Notes: generated by a model from the letters alone, not told the origin. Counted from the stretch's first letter, positions 8,314-16,734 are shown. The stretch: DNA of 18,287 nt from CAYLHS01 sp964383535 (GCA_964383535.1 CAYLHS010000046.1:1-18287); one strand, 5' to 3'. Translations and numbers: made by a program.

Positions 8314-8561
8314 CAGTGTTCCGCCGTATCAACCTGCTGCCGTGCGGCTCTGGATCGTTTCGCCTGCACCCGCCGGAGGCGCCGAATCGTGAGAGGATCG
8401 TAGTCTGCCGCCTCTGGATCATCGACGAGGCGCCGCAGCGCCTGGTAGTAGACGCCTGCGCCGATCCCGAGATGCTCTCGGATCGCGCGATCCTTCGGAC
8501 CTGGCAGCATCCACCACGATCGTTCGAAGTCGAGCACCATCTTGTCACGGTGCGACAGCAC
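8313..8561 (-). CDS. DUF3263 domain small protein
   Basis: This is an 82-aa protein of the DUF3263 family, largely restricted to actinobacteria and of unknown function. Visible family features are the opening LSHRDKMVLDFERSWW, the central AIREHLGIGAGVYYQALRRL, which looks like a helix-turn-helix, and a strongly basic C-terminal half (RRLRRVQAKRSRAAR). DNA binding is therefore plausible but unproven. The GTG at 8561 has GGAGGTG four bases upstream and places the start exactly where the family begins. The frame stays open to 8645, but those residues run into the tRNA gene and are not family-like. First gene of a four-gene coupled unit. Confidence 0.88.
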   Translation of the reverse strand: MLSHRDKMVLDFERSWWMLPGPKDRAIREHLGIGAGVYYQALRRLVDDPEAADYDPLTIRRLRRVQAKRSRAARQQVDTAEH

Positions 8562-8582
8562 TGAACACCTCCGAGCCAGAAG

Positions 8583-8588
8583 GGTATA
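8583..8588 (-). promoter_or_regulatory. Possible -10 element for the DUF3263 unit
   Basis: TATACC on the minus strand lies just upstream of the GGAGGTG ribosome site and would give a very short leader. No matching -35 is apparent. The short gap after the tRNA makes processing from a longer transcript an alternative. Confidence 0.25.
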
Positions 8589-8620
8589 GGCAATCGAACC
8601 CGGAGACGCGGATTTCGCCG

Positions 8621-8693
8621 AGCTGGCGGAGGGAATCGAACCCACGACCTGCCGCTTACAAGGCGGCTGCTCTACCGACTGAGCTACGCCAGC
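8621..8693 (-). tRNA. tRNA-Thr (anticodon UGU)
   Basis: The 73-nt minus-strand gene folds as a full cloverleaf. GCTGGCG pairs with CGCCAGC in the acceptor stem, a D-arm (GCTC...GAGC) follows, and an anticodon stem GCCGC/GCGGC holds the loop CTTGTAA with anticodon TGT. The T-arm has GGGTTCGATTCCC. The discriminator is T and CCA is not encoded (CGG follows). It lies 42 nt downstream of rlmB, probably co-transcribed with it. Confidence 0.96.
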
Positions 8694-8735
8694 ACAAAGT
8701 CCGGCGCAGGGCCGAACCAGGCCAAGAGAATAGCC

Positions 8736-9426
8736 TCATGAACGCACTCGGCCGACTTCGAACATCGCGAGCGTCGCTGCCACCGATGCGTTGAGGCTCT
8801 CTACGGATGGGGCCATCGGGATTCGTACGATGACATCACTTCGGTCCCGAACCAGCCGCGACAGCCCGGCGCCTTCCCCGCCCACCACGAGCGCGACCGG
8901 CTCCGTGAACAGGCCCAACCCGAACAGCGGTGTCTCGGCATCGGCCCCCAACCCCACGACCCAGATACCGGCCTGTTGGAGACGAACGACCGCGTCGGCG
9001 ATCGACGAGTGAACGCACACTCGCAGCCGTTCGAATGCTCCCGCGGCCGCCTTGAACGCGGTCGCCTGGAGTGGCGCCGCCCGCCTATCCGACACGACGA
9101 ATCCCGTCATGCCTGCCGCGAGCGCAGACCTCCCGACTGCTCCCACATTGTGCGGGTCCTGAAGATGGTCGAGCACGACGAGTGCTGCGGGTGCAGGCTC
9201 CGCGAGCTCATCGAGATCGTAGGTGCGGAGCGGCCTCGCGACCGCCCTGATCCCTTGGGGAGCATCGGTCACCGTCTCGATCCGATCGACGATCGTGACG
9301 TCGACACCGCGAGCCGTCGCCTTGTCGACGAGGCTGCCCAGCCGATGCGCACGCGACGTCTGGACTTCGATCGCGACGACCCTCCCCGCGTCGAGCGCTG
9401 CCTCGACCGCGTGGACTCCCTCCAGC

Positions 9427-9452
<26 letters not shown>
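8736..9452 (-). CDS. rlmB: 23S rRNA (guanosine-2'-O-)-methyltransferase, RlmB/TrmH (SPOUT) family
   Basis: This 238-aa SAM-dependent methyltransferase is expected to 2'-O-methylate a guanosine of 23S rRNA (G2251 in E. coli). The N-terminal L30e-like substrate domain (about 9-58) contains the GVHAVEAAL opening. The three SPOUT motifs are clear: DPHNVGAVGRSA (99-110), GGEGAGLSRLV (191-201) and IPMAPSVESLNASVA (211-225), the last forming the knot that binds SAM. Start: the ATG at 9452 with GAGGA 8-9 nt upstream is preferred over a TTG at 9473. It overlaps the end of cysS by 26 nt, so the two are probably co-translated. A close paralogue such as a tRNA methylase cannot be fully excluded, but the cysS neighbourhood favours RlmB. 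Confidence 0.9.
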
Positions 9453-10823
<1,371 letters not shown>

Positions 10824-10827
<4 letters not shown>

Positions 10828-11318
10828 CCACCCGATGGTAACGGTCGCGTGCCAGTGGCGACCGCGACTGCAGCAACCCCCTCGTCCCGACCGGTGAAGC
10901 CCATGCCGTCTGTCGACGTCGCCTTGACCGAGACGGCATCGACGCGCACACCGACCACCGATGCCAGCCGTCGCCGCATCTGCTCTCGGATCGGTGCGAC
11001 CCGCACACTTTGCGCGATGACTGTCACATCGAGGTGCGATACGACGAGCCCCTGCGAGGTGCACCGCCGTACGGCAATCGCGAGTAGCTCCATACTGTCG
11101 GCTCCCACCCACGTGGGGTCGTCGGAAGGGAACAAGGAGCCGAGGTCACCAAGCGCGGTGGCGCCGAGAAGTGCATCGGCGGCGGCGTGTGCGACGACGT
11201 CTGCATCCGAGGTCCCCGCGAGGCCCCTGGTCGAGTCGGCGACCACGCCTGCGAGTACCACAGGTGGATCACCGCCGAACCGGTGTGCGTCGAAGCCCCA
11301 TCCTGTGCACGGGCCCAC
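10824..11318 (-). CDS. ispF: 2-C-methyl-D-erythritol 2,4-cyclodiphosphate synthase
   Basis: This 164-aa enzyme of the MEP isoprenoid pathway cyclises CDP-ME 2-phosphate to MEcPP with release of CMP. Metal ligands equivalent to E. coli D8, H10 and H42 are D10, H12 and H44 (GFDAH and DVVAH). The KATSTDGMGFTGRDEG block near the C-terminus is the nucleotide-site signature. Oddities: the usual HSD before the third ligand reads TSD (T36), and the GHG of the start motif reads GWG (W7). The GTG start at 11318 follows the stop of the PIN-TRAM gene by 2 nt with only a weak ribosome site. IspD, often adjacent or fused, is absent from the window. Confidence 0.92.
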
Positions 11319-11320
11319 GG

Positions 11321-12364
11321 TCAGGACACCAGCCTGCCGAACACCATACGACCGACGGCCGTTCGGGTCGTGGCGGTCACCTCCACGTCCACTTCCTCCC
11401 CGACGAGGCTCGCTGCCGCTTCGACGACCACCATCGTCCCGTCGTCGAAGAACGCGACGCCTTGGCCCGGTTCCGTACCCGCCCGGCGAATCGAGACGTG
11501 CACTCGGTCACCCACGGAGACCGGCGCTCTCATGGCATCTGCGACCGCGAACGGATTGAGCACTTCGATGCCCCGCGCGACCGACGCCTGCGACAGGTTG
11601 TGGTCGGTCGTGATGATGGTGAGACCGGCCCTTCCCGCAGCAGCGACCAGCTTCGCGTCCACCTCGTCAACGCCGGGAACCGTGTCCTCGAGAACTGCGA
11701 TGTCCGCCTCGGGGATATCTCGGAGCGCCTCGATGACGTCGAGCCCCCTCCGCCCACGACGCCGACGATCCGCGTCGCTCGAATCCGCCAACCCCTGCAA
11801 CTCGTCGATGATGAACCCGGGGACCCACACCCGTCCTCGAAGAAGACCGAGGCGTGCGATGTTCAGCACTCGACCATCGATCGCGGCCGAGGAGTCGAGC
11901 AGGAATCCGGTATCGGTGAGCGACCTGCTGACGAGACCGCCTCGCCGCCTCAGCCCCGTCGCCGCGAGGATCTCATCGGCTCGTCCCGCGAAGAGACGGG
12001 CACCGGCGATCGCGAGCATCAGCACGATCAGGACCGCGATGGGTACACCGACCTCGGCGGGGAGGAACACGACCGCCGGGAGGGCAACGACGAGTCCGAT
12101 GAAGACGCCGACAACCATCCCGAACGCGCCGGCGAACAGCTCAGGGCCGGTGGACCGGGCGACGATCGACTTCGGGATCGAGTCGAGGGAGGATCGGAAC
12201 AGCCTCCCTACCACGCCGCCGACCACGTAGCCTGTCCCGGTACCGATGATCGCACCGAGTACCTGAGCGGTGTCGGGGCTGTCCGCGTACAGCGACGGAC
12301 CCACCTTGTATCCGATTGCCATCAGGGCCAGCGTGATGAGGAGGCGGACCAGTTCGACGATCAC
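11321..12364 (-). CDS. YacL-like membrane PIN-TRAM protein
   Basis: This 347-aa protein has four hydrophobic helices (about 5-20, 34-53, 78-100 and 105-124), then a PIN nuclease-like domain (about 152-270) and a C-terminal TRAM RNA-binding domain (about 281-347). PIN acidic residues are visible at D157 (LLDSS), E188 (IIDELQ), D233/D236 (VDEVDAKLV) and D254 (TTDHN), so the domain looks catalytically intact. The order membrane-PIN-TRAM matches Bacillus YacL, likewise encoded next to disA. The substrate is unknown; RNA cleavage at the membrane is inferred from the domains. The GTG at 12364 overlaps the carD stop as GTGA, suggesting coupling to carD translation. Confidence 0.9.
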   Translation of the reverse strand: MIVELVRLLITLALMAIGYKVGPSLYADSPDTAQVLGAIIGTGTGYVVGGVVGRLFRSSLDSIPKSIVARSTGPELFAGAFGMVVGVFIGLVVALPAVVFLPAEVGVPIAVLIVLMLAIAGARLFAGRADEILAATGLRRRGGLVSRSLTDTGFLLDSSAAIDGRVLNIARLGLLRGRVWVPGFIIDELQGLADSSDADRRRRGRRGLDVIEALRDIPEADIAVLEDTVPGVDEVDAKLVAAAGRAGLTIITTDHNLSQASVARGIEVLNPFAVADAMRAPVSVGDRVHVSIRRAGTEPGQGVAFFDDGTMVVVEAAASLVGEEVDVEVTATTRTAVGRMVFGRLVS

Positions 12365-13086
12365 GGGGCAGGAGGCTCCTCCACTTTGGGCAGTGCACGA
12401 TCAAGGCGCTTCGTGGCATCTTCCTCGTCCACGTCGAGCGCGAATTGGAGCTCGGAGGTGAGCGTCAATCGGGCACGAGACAGCATGCGTTTCAACGCCG
12501 GCGAGATGCCTTTGATCTGCTGTGCATAGGTGAGATCGCGGACGACTTCGGCGACCTGATAGATGTCCCCACTGGTCATCTTCTCGTTGAGGACCTTGTA
12601 CCAGCGGCTCCAGTTGCTGCCCGCCTCCTGTGGGGGCTCCTTGAACACCGCGAGCACTTTGCGCGCCTGGTTCTTGGAGATCACCGGCCGGATCGTCTCG
12701 TTGATGGTCGCTACGGGCACGAACACGGTGAGTTGCTCGGTCGCGATATCGAGGACGAAGTAGTCCTGGCGAGAGCCGCCCACCGTTTGGCGCATCTTCT
12801 TGACGATGACGGCTGCACCATGTTGAGGGTGCACCACCTTGTCGCCAACCTCGAAACCTGGCTTTTTCGCCGCTCTCGCCGGTTTCGTCTTCGCGTCCGG
12901 TTTCTTGGTGGTGGCCGGCTTCTTGGTCGCAGCAGCGGACTTCTTCGCAGTGGCCGGCTTCTTGGCGGTGGCCGACTTCTTGGCCCCGGCAGCAGGCTTC
13001 TTCGCAGTGGCCGGCTTCTTCGCGGACGCTTTCGCGGTGGTTCGTCTCGTCGCGGACGTGCCGGATTTCTTGGACGTTGTGGCCAT
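12361..13086 (-). CDS. carD: CarD-family transcription regulator with a histone-H1-like N-terminal tail
   Basis: This 241-aa protein contains the RNA polymerase-binding CarD module. The RNAP-interaction Tudor-like domain starts at GFEVGDKVVHPQHG (77-90). The helical DNA-binding half includes NWSRWYK, whose W159 corresponds to mycobacterial CarD W85 that wedges into the promoter bubble edge, then SGDIYQVAEVVRDL and GISPALKRML. Mycobacterial CarD is about 160 aa; here residues 1-76 form an extra tail with 21 Lys and 3 Arg in Ala/Thr/Pro-rich AKKPAT-like units, resembling an H1 C-terminal tail. The ATG at 13086 follows TGAGGT. In-frame ATGs nearer the CarD domain are absent, supporting the tail. 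Probable role: stabilising open promoter complexes, with non-specific DNA binding by the tail. Confidence 0.93.
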   Translation of the reverse strand: MATTSKKSGTSATRRTTAKASAKKPATAKKPAAGAKKSATAKKPATAKKSAAATKKPATTKKPDAKTKPARAAKKPGFEVGDKVVHPQHGAAVIVKKMRQTVGGSRQDYFVLDIATEQLTVFVPVATINETIRPVISKNQARKVLAVFKEPPQEAGSNWSRWYKVLNEKMTSGDIYQVAEVVRDLTYAQQIKGISPALKRMLSRARLTLTSELQFALDVDEEDATKRLDRALPKVEEPPAP

Positions 13087-13108
13087 GGAACCTCAGGTCG
13101 GGATAGCG

Positions 13109-13134
13109 ATTCTAGCGGCAGGCTCCGCCTGCCG
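13109..13134 (-). promoter_or_regulatory. Probable carD promoter region: -10 TAGAAT with adjacent hairpin
   Basis: TAGAAT on the minus strand (13114-13109) matches the -10 consensus at five of six bases and would start a transcript about 15 nt before the carD ATG. Immediately upstream, CGGCAGG/CCTGCCG (13116-13134) forms a 7-bp stem with a 5-nt loop. It could end disA transcription or act as an operator in the promoter spacer. No good -35 is visible, which fits a promoter that relies on an activator. Confidence 0.45.
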
Positions 13135-13281
13135 TGCCTCCTATCTCGTACGCTACCTCGATCGATGCACCACCGCAGGGCGAGCCGTACGCGAGATCAA
13201 GCCCCGGAACGTTGTTCCACGGCAATACACGATACGGGGCACGAAGTACGAGCTGTTGACAGCCTCAGCTCTCAACAAACG

Positions 13282-14340
13282 CTAGTCGTCGTGCTCCCAG
13301 GCGCGGGTAGATCCCCTCAGACGATCCAGCACCCTGCGAAGCTCCTTCGCACGCGCCTTGCCGACGCCGGGCACCGCAGCGAGCTTGGTCTCGGACGCGT
13401 TCAGCATCTTCTGGAAGCTTCGGAAGTGCCTCGCCACCCCTTCCCTGATACTGTCGGGGAGCCTGGGTACCTGATCGAGTACGCGCAGACCGAGCGGCTC
13501 TGCTCGTTCCTCGAGGTGCTCGAACCCCAGGGCCGCCCCGACGACCTCCGGATCGTGGATCTCCGACGTCGGGACCCCATCGAGCCGGGAGAGGCGCCGC
13601 TCGAAGGTTCCCTTGCGAAGGGGCCGGACGTAGTCACGCACGACGAGATCGCGTAGCTCTTCCACCCCCTGGAGCAGGTCGGTGAGTTGGAGATGAGTGA
13701 GATCGCCCACTCCGCCGAGGCCGATGATGTCCTCGTCGATGGACGCGCCGATCCGCATGACCAGCTCCGCTCGCTGGACGACGGCGACCACGGATCGGTA
13801 GGTCACCATGTCCGACACCTCGAGGGGCGTCAGTTTCTCCTCGGCTTGGTCGAGACGCCTCCGGAGCCGCTCGAGCGTTGCGAGAGACTGGTTGAGATAC
13901 CGAATCAGATCGGTCGGATCCTGGAGTTCCTGTCGTCTGGTATTCAGGAAGAGTGTTGCAACGCGTCGGTCCTCACTGACGGCGACCACCGGCTTGCCCG
14001 TCTGGGCAGCGACTCGCTCCGCTGTTCGGTGACGTGCCCCGGTCTCGCTCGTGGGAATCGCGGGGTCGGGCAACAGATGCACATTCGCTCGGAGAATCGC
14101 CCCCCAGGAATCGTCGAGGACGATGGCACCATCCATCTTGGCCAGCTCCGCGAGCCGGGCAGGAGAGAACTCCGATTGCGCGAGCTCGAACCCGCCCGAG
14201 CAGATGGCGTCGACTTCCGGGCCGTCGCCGAGAACAACGAGGGCGCCGTTCTGCTCCTGGATGATGCGACCGAGTCCCCGTCTGAGCGGTGTGCCAGGAG
14301 CGAGGCGCTGGATAGTCTGGAGGAAGAAGTCGGCGGTCAT
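13282..14340 (-). CDS. disA: DNA integrity scanning diadenylate cyclase DisA
   Basis: This 352-aa protein converts two ATP to cyclic di-AMP and reports DNA damage by binding branched DNA. The N-terminal DAC domain has the catalytic DGA (70-72) and RHR (103-105, in TGARHRTAER). A helical spine follows, and a C-terminal helix-hairpin-helix (VPGVGKARAKELRR, about 324-337) provides DNA binding. Length is normal for DisA. It starts 35 nt after the radA stop; the ATG at 14340 lacks a clear ribosome site. The radA-disA pair is widely conserved, and RadA restrains DisA activity in other bacteria. The stop is followed by a 195-nt gap before carD. Confidence 0.96.
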   Translation of the reverse strand: MTADFFLQTIQRLAPGTPLRRGLGRIIQEQNGALVVLGDGPEVDAICSGGFELAQSEFSPARLAELAKMDGAIVLDDSWGAILRANVHLLPDPAIPTSETGARHRTAERVAAQTGKPVVAVSEDRRVATLFLNTRRQELQDPTDLIRYLNQSLATLERLRRRLDQAEEKLTPLEVSDMVTYRSVVAVVQRAELVMRIGASIDEDIIGLGGVGDLTHLQLTDLLQGVEELRDLVVRDYVRPLRKGTFERRLSRLDGVPTSEIHDPEVVGAALGFEHLEERAEPLGLRVLDQVPRLPDSIREGVARHFRSFQKMLNASETKLAAVPGVGKARAKELRRVLDRLRGSTRAWEHDD

Positions 14341-14375
14341 ATCGGCCAGTGCGTAGGAGCCAGACGAACACTACC

Positions 14376-15656
14376 TCATCTCGACTGGGAGAACAGCGAC
14401 TCCAGGGCTTCGCGAAGCCCCAACGGGACGCCCTTCGTCCCGGCGACGACCCTTTCGATCCCCAACCGCGCAACTTCCTCGCGCCGCCGGCGCTCGTTCG
14501 GGACGGCCCTGATCTCACCCGTCAGCCCGACCTCGCCCCACGAGGCCACGGACCCGAGCGGCACGTCGAACACCGACGAAGCGAGCGCCAGGGCGATTGG
14601 CAGATCGACGGCAGGCTCCGAGACGTGGACGCCGCCGACCACGTTCACGTACACCTCACTCGACGACAGAACGATCCCTGCGTGCCGTTGCATAACAGCC
14701 AAGAGCTGATGAACGCGAGCGGGCGGCACCCCTCTGACGCTCCTCCGAGGCTGCGGCACCTGGCTCGGCGCAACCAGACCCTGTACTTCTACGAGCACCG
14801 GCCGCCTGCCTTCGACGGACGGGAACGCGACCGTCCCAGGCACCGAACCCCGCCACTCCGACAGGAGCGCGGCGGACGGATCGGCGACCTCGGTGAGGCC
14901 GTTTGTTCGCATTTCGAAGAGGCCGAGCCCGTGCGTGGGGCCGAAGCGGTTCTTCAATCCTCGCAACACCCGGAACCCCACGCTGTCTTCGCCCTCGAGG
15001 TAGAGGACGATGTCGACCATGTGCTCGAGAGTCTTGGGGCCGGCGATGCCCCCATCCTTGGTGACATGACCGACGAGGATCGCAGCCATCGACCGCGCTT
15101 TGGCCTGGGCGATGACCCGTGCGGCGCACTCCCGCACCTGCGTGACCGTTCCGGCCGTCGACCCGATATCCGGCGCAAACACCGTCTGGATCGAGTCGAC
15201 GATGAGCAGGTCGGGTGCGAGAGTGCGGGCCGCGGACAGCACGGCGTCGATGTCCGCCTCCCCCACCAACGACACACCCTCGGTATCGAGACCGACCCGC
15301 TTCGCCCTCAAACCGACCTGGTCGACGGACTCCTCTGCCGATGCAACCAGCACCGTATGACCCTGAGCGGCAAACGACCCTGCCATCTGCAACAGCAATG
15401 TCGACTTGCCCACGCCGGGTTCCCCTCCGACCAGCGTCACCGCGCCCGGAACGACGCCTCCCCCGAGCACTCTGTCCACCTCTTCGAGCCCTACCGGGTC
15501 GCGGCGCCGGACAGAGCCGACTGCCGCTCGCGCATCCACGATGTCCGCAATGTCGCGGTCTGGTGCATCCTCGGTCAGGGCATCGCGCGAGCCACACTGC
15601 GGGCAGAAGCCCATCCACTTCGCGGAACGGAAGCCACATTCACATCGGTAGGTCAT
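14376..15656 (-). CDS. radA: DNA repair protein RadA/Sms
   Basis: This 426-aa RecA-like DnaB-type helicase acts in recombination and branch migration. Zinc finger cysteines are C5, C7, C18 and C21 (CECG...CPQC). Walker A GGEPGVGKST is at 77-86, Walker B LLIVDS at 149-154 and the RadA-specific KNRFG at 234-238. The C-terminal Lon-protease-like domain (about 280-420) is present. The ATG at 15656 has no ribosome site, but a TAGCAT -10-like hexamer lies at 15668-15663, placing the likely transcript start at or near the ATG (leaderless). A small membrane ORF ends 9 nt upstream, so read-through from that ORF is the alternative. Confidence 0.96.
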   Translation of the reverse strand: MTYRCECGFRSAKWMGFCPQCGSRDALTEDAPDRDIADIVDARAAVGSVRRRDPVGLEEVDRVLGGGVVPGAVTLVGGEPGVGKSTLLLQMAGSFAAQGHTVLVASAEESVDQVGLRAKRVGLDTEGVSLVGEADIDAVLSAARTLAPDLLIVDSIQTVFAPDIGSTAGTVTQVRECAARVIAQAKARSMAAILVGHVTKDGGIAGPKTLEHMVDIVLYLEGEDSVGFRVLRGLKNRFGPTHGLGLFEMRTNGLTEVADPSAALLSEWRGSVPGTVAFPSVEGRRPVLVEVQGLVAPSQVPQPRRSVRGVPPARVHQLLAVMQRHAGIVLSSSEVYVNVVGGVHVSEPAVDLPIALALASSVFDVPLGSVASWGEVGLTGEIRAVPNERRRREEVARLGIERVVAGTKGVPLGLREALESLFSQSR

Positions 15657-15665
15657 ACGAGGATG

Positions 15666-15791
15666 CTATCGGCGGAGTGTGACACGAATGAACGCCGCCA
15701 GGGCGAGCGAGATGAGCACGAGAAGAAGCAAACCACCGGCAATGTTGCCGATCGTCCAGCTTTCAGCGGTCCTGATCGCGACTGCGTACAC
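15666..15791 (-). CDS. Putative 41-aa single-helix membrane peptide upstream of radA
   Basis: This small ORF starts at GTG 15791 and ends at TAG 15666, nine bases before the radA ATG. The predicted peptide has a polar start (MYAVAIRTAESWTIGN), a clean hydrophobic helix (about IAGGLLLLVLISLALAAFI) and a basic end (RVTLRR), the layout expected of an inserted small membrane protein. Third positions are mostly G or C, like neighbouring genes. No ribosome site is seen; a -10-like TATTCT (15806-15801) would give a nearly leaderless mRNA. An in-frame GTG at 15836 is possible but would overlap the divergent gene's start. No family is recognised, and it may be spurious. Confidence 0.5.
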   Translation of the reverse strand: MYAVAIRTAESWTIGNIAGGLLLLVLISLALAAFIRVTLRR

Positions 15792-15799
15792 GCGCGTGG

Positions 15800-15806
15800 C
15801 AGAATA
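15800..15806. promoter_or_regulatory. Overlapping divergent -10 elements
   Basis: The 7-bp CAGAATA reads on the plus strand as CAGAAT preceded by TGG (an extended -10) and on the minus strand as TATTCT. The plus reading would start the zinc-ribbon gene mRNA just before its ribosome site. The minus reading would start at the 41-aa ORF and radA. No clear -35 is seen on either side. Confidence 0.35.
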
Positions 15807-15827
15807 GCTCGGAGAGGAAGGCAGCCG

Positions 15828-16718
15828 TTGGCACACATCACCTGCAGCAACTGCGGAGAGGTCTTCGAGGATCAGGAGTTCTGCCCCCAGTGCGGACAGT
15901 GGGCAGGACCGCTCCCGGAGTCAGGATACGAGGAGTTCGCTCTGGACGATCAGGCGCCGGAAGAACCTCTAGCGTCGCCGCCCCCCTCCCGGCAGGAGAC
16001 GGTCGTGTGCCCGTCCTGTGGTGCGGCCAACCCGGCGACGAACCGGCACTGTGAGCAGTGTGGCGCCCGCCTCAGCCAAGGCCCTCTCCCAGTCGCTCCA
16101 CAGCCGATCATCCGGACCACCGCAGGTGCACGTGCCCTCGTGATCATCCTCGGAACGGTTGCAGTTGTCGCGCTGCTCGCCTTCATCGTCAACTCGATCT
16201 TCGGCGGCAAAGGCGGAACCGTCGCACAATCGACAACGACCAGTACTTCCTCGACGACGCTCCCCGCGCCCGTGGATATCCCAGTGATCGACGAGACATG
16301 CTCGAGCGAGCTCAACGATACGTTCGCGTGCGCGAAGCTCTTCGACGACGACCCCGACACGTACTGGAACGATGCGTCGGCCAAGGGAGTCGGCGCGGTC
16401 ATCACGGTGACATTCCCTCAGGCGTACAAGCTCACGCAGATCATCTTCACGAACGTCGCGGATGATACGAAGTTCAAGATGAACTACAAGGTGAAGGGGT
16501 ACGAGATCACGCTCGATGACGCACCGGGTGCGCCCGTGATCGGTTCGCTCGATGACAACAACGCACGTCCCCAGGTGGTATCGGTCGACAGTCTGGCCAC
16601 AACGCAGGTGACGATCACGATCACGTCGACGTACCCGTCGGTCTCGGTCGATGGGAAGACGCCCTTCAACGAGCTGGCACTCGCAGGAATCCAGTTCGTC
16701 GGCCGGCCGGCAGGCTAG
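15828..16718 (+). CDS. Double zinc-ribbon membrane protein with C-terminal discoidin-like domain
   Basis: This 296-aa protein begins with two zinc ribbons: C6-C9/C19-C22 (CSNC, CPQC) and C61-C64/C75-C78 (CPSC, CEQC), joined by an acidic, Pro-rich linker. One transmembrane helix (about 103-125) and a Ser/Thr-rich spacer (about 133-150) lead to an external beta-rich domain (about 155-293). Its FDDDPDTYWND and the closing FNELALAGIQFVG resemble the discoidin-like/NADase-type glycan-binding domains seen behind zinc ribbons in actinobacteria. C158 and C168 could form a disulfide. The TTG at 15828 is preceded by GAGAGGAAGG. The frame runs open far upstream, but only as the antisense of radA. Glycan or wall binding outside and a zinc-ribbon partner site inside are inferred. 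Confidence 0.85.
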   Translation: MAHITCSNCGEVFEDQEFCPQCGQWAGPLPESGYEEFALDDQAPEEPLASPPPSRQETVVCPSCGAANPATNRHCEQCGARLSQGPLPVAPQPIIRTTAGARALVIILGTVAVVALLAFIVNSIFGGKGGTVAQSTTTSTSSTTLPAPVDIPVIDETCSSELNDTFACAKLFDDDPDTYWNDASAKGVGAVITVTFPQAYKLTQIIFTNVADDTKFKMNYKVKGYEITLDDAPGAPVIGSLDDNNARPQVVSVDSLATTQVTITITSTYPSVSVDGKTPFNELALAGIQFVGRPAG

Positions 16719-16719
16719 C

Positions 16720-16734
16720 GCTCGCATCGCGAGC
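16720..16734 (+). terminator. Short hairpin after the zinc-ribbon gene
   Basis: GCTCGC-ATC-GCGAGC starts two bases after the TAG stop and is followed by CCCCGTTTCCCCCC, which has only three T. The stem is six GC-rich base pairs with a 3-nt loop. It is a plausible weak terminator and immediately abuts the tandem repeat. Confidence 0.45.

Noticed and set aside
12895..13045. Short spaced repeats that could suggest a CRISPR or minisatellite.
   Set aside because: They are codon-level repeats encoding the AKKPAT-type units of the CarD tail, with no uniform spacers.
13256..13284. Plus-strand TTGACA that could be a promoter -35 antisense to disA.
   Set aside because: No -10 at proper spacing (only GCTAGT-like), and no gene on that strand.
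12839..13285. Hydrophobic plus-strand ORF (Ala/Phe/Val repeats) opposite carD.
   Set aside because: It is the antisense reading of the Lys/Ala tail (Lys codons read as Phe/Leu); no ribosome site and no independent support.
14349..15827. Upstream extension of the zinc-ribbon gene frame to a 789-codon ORF.
   Set aside because: The first 490 codons are the antisense of radA; protein features start at TTG 15828 with a good ribosome site.
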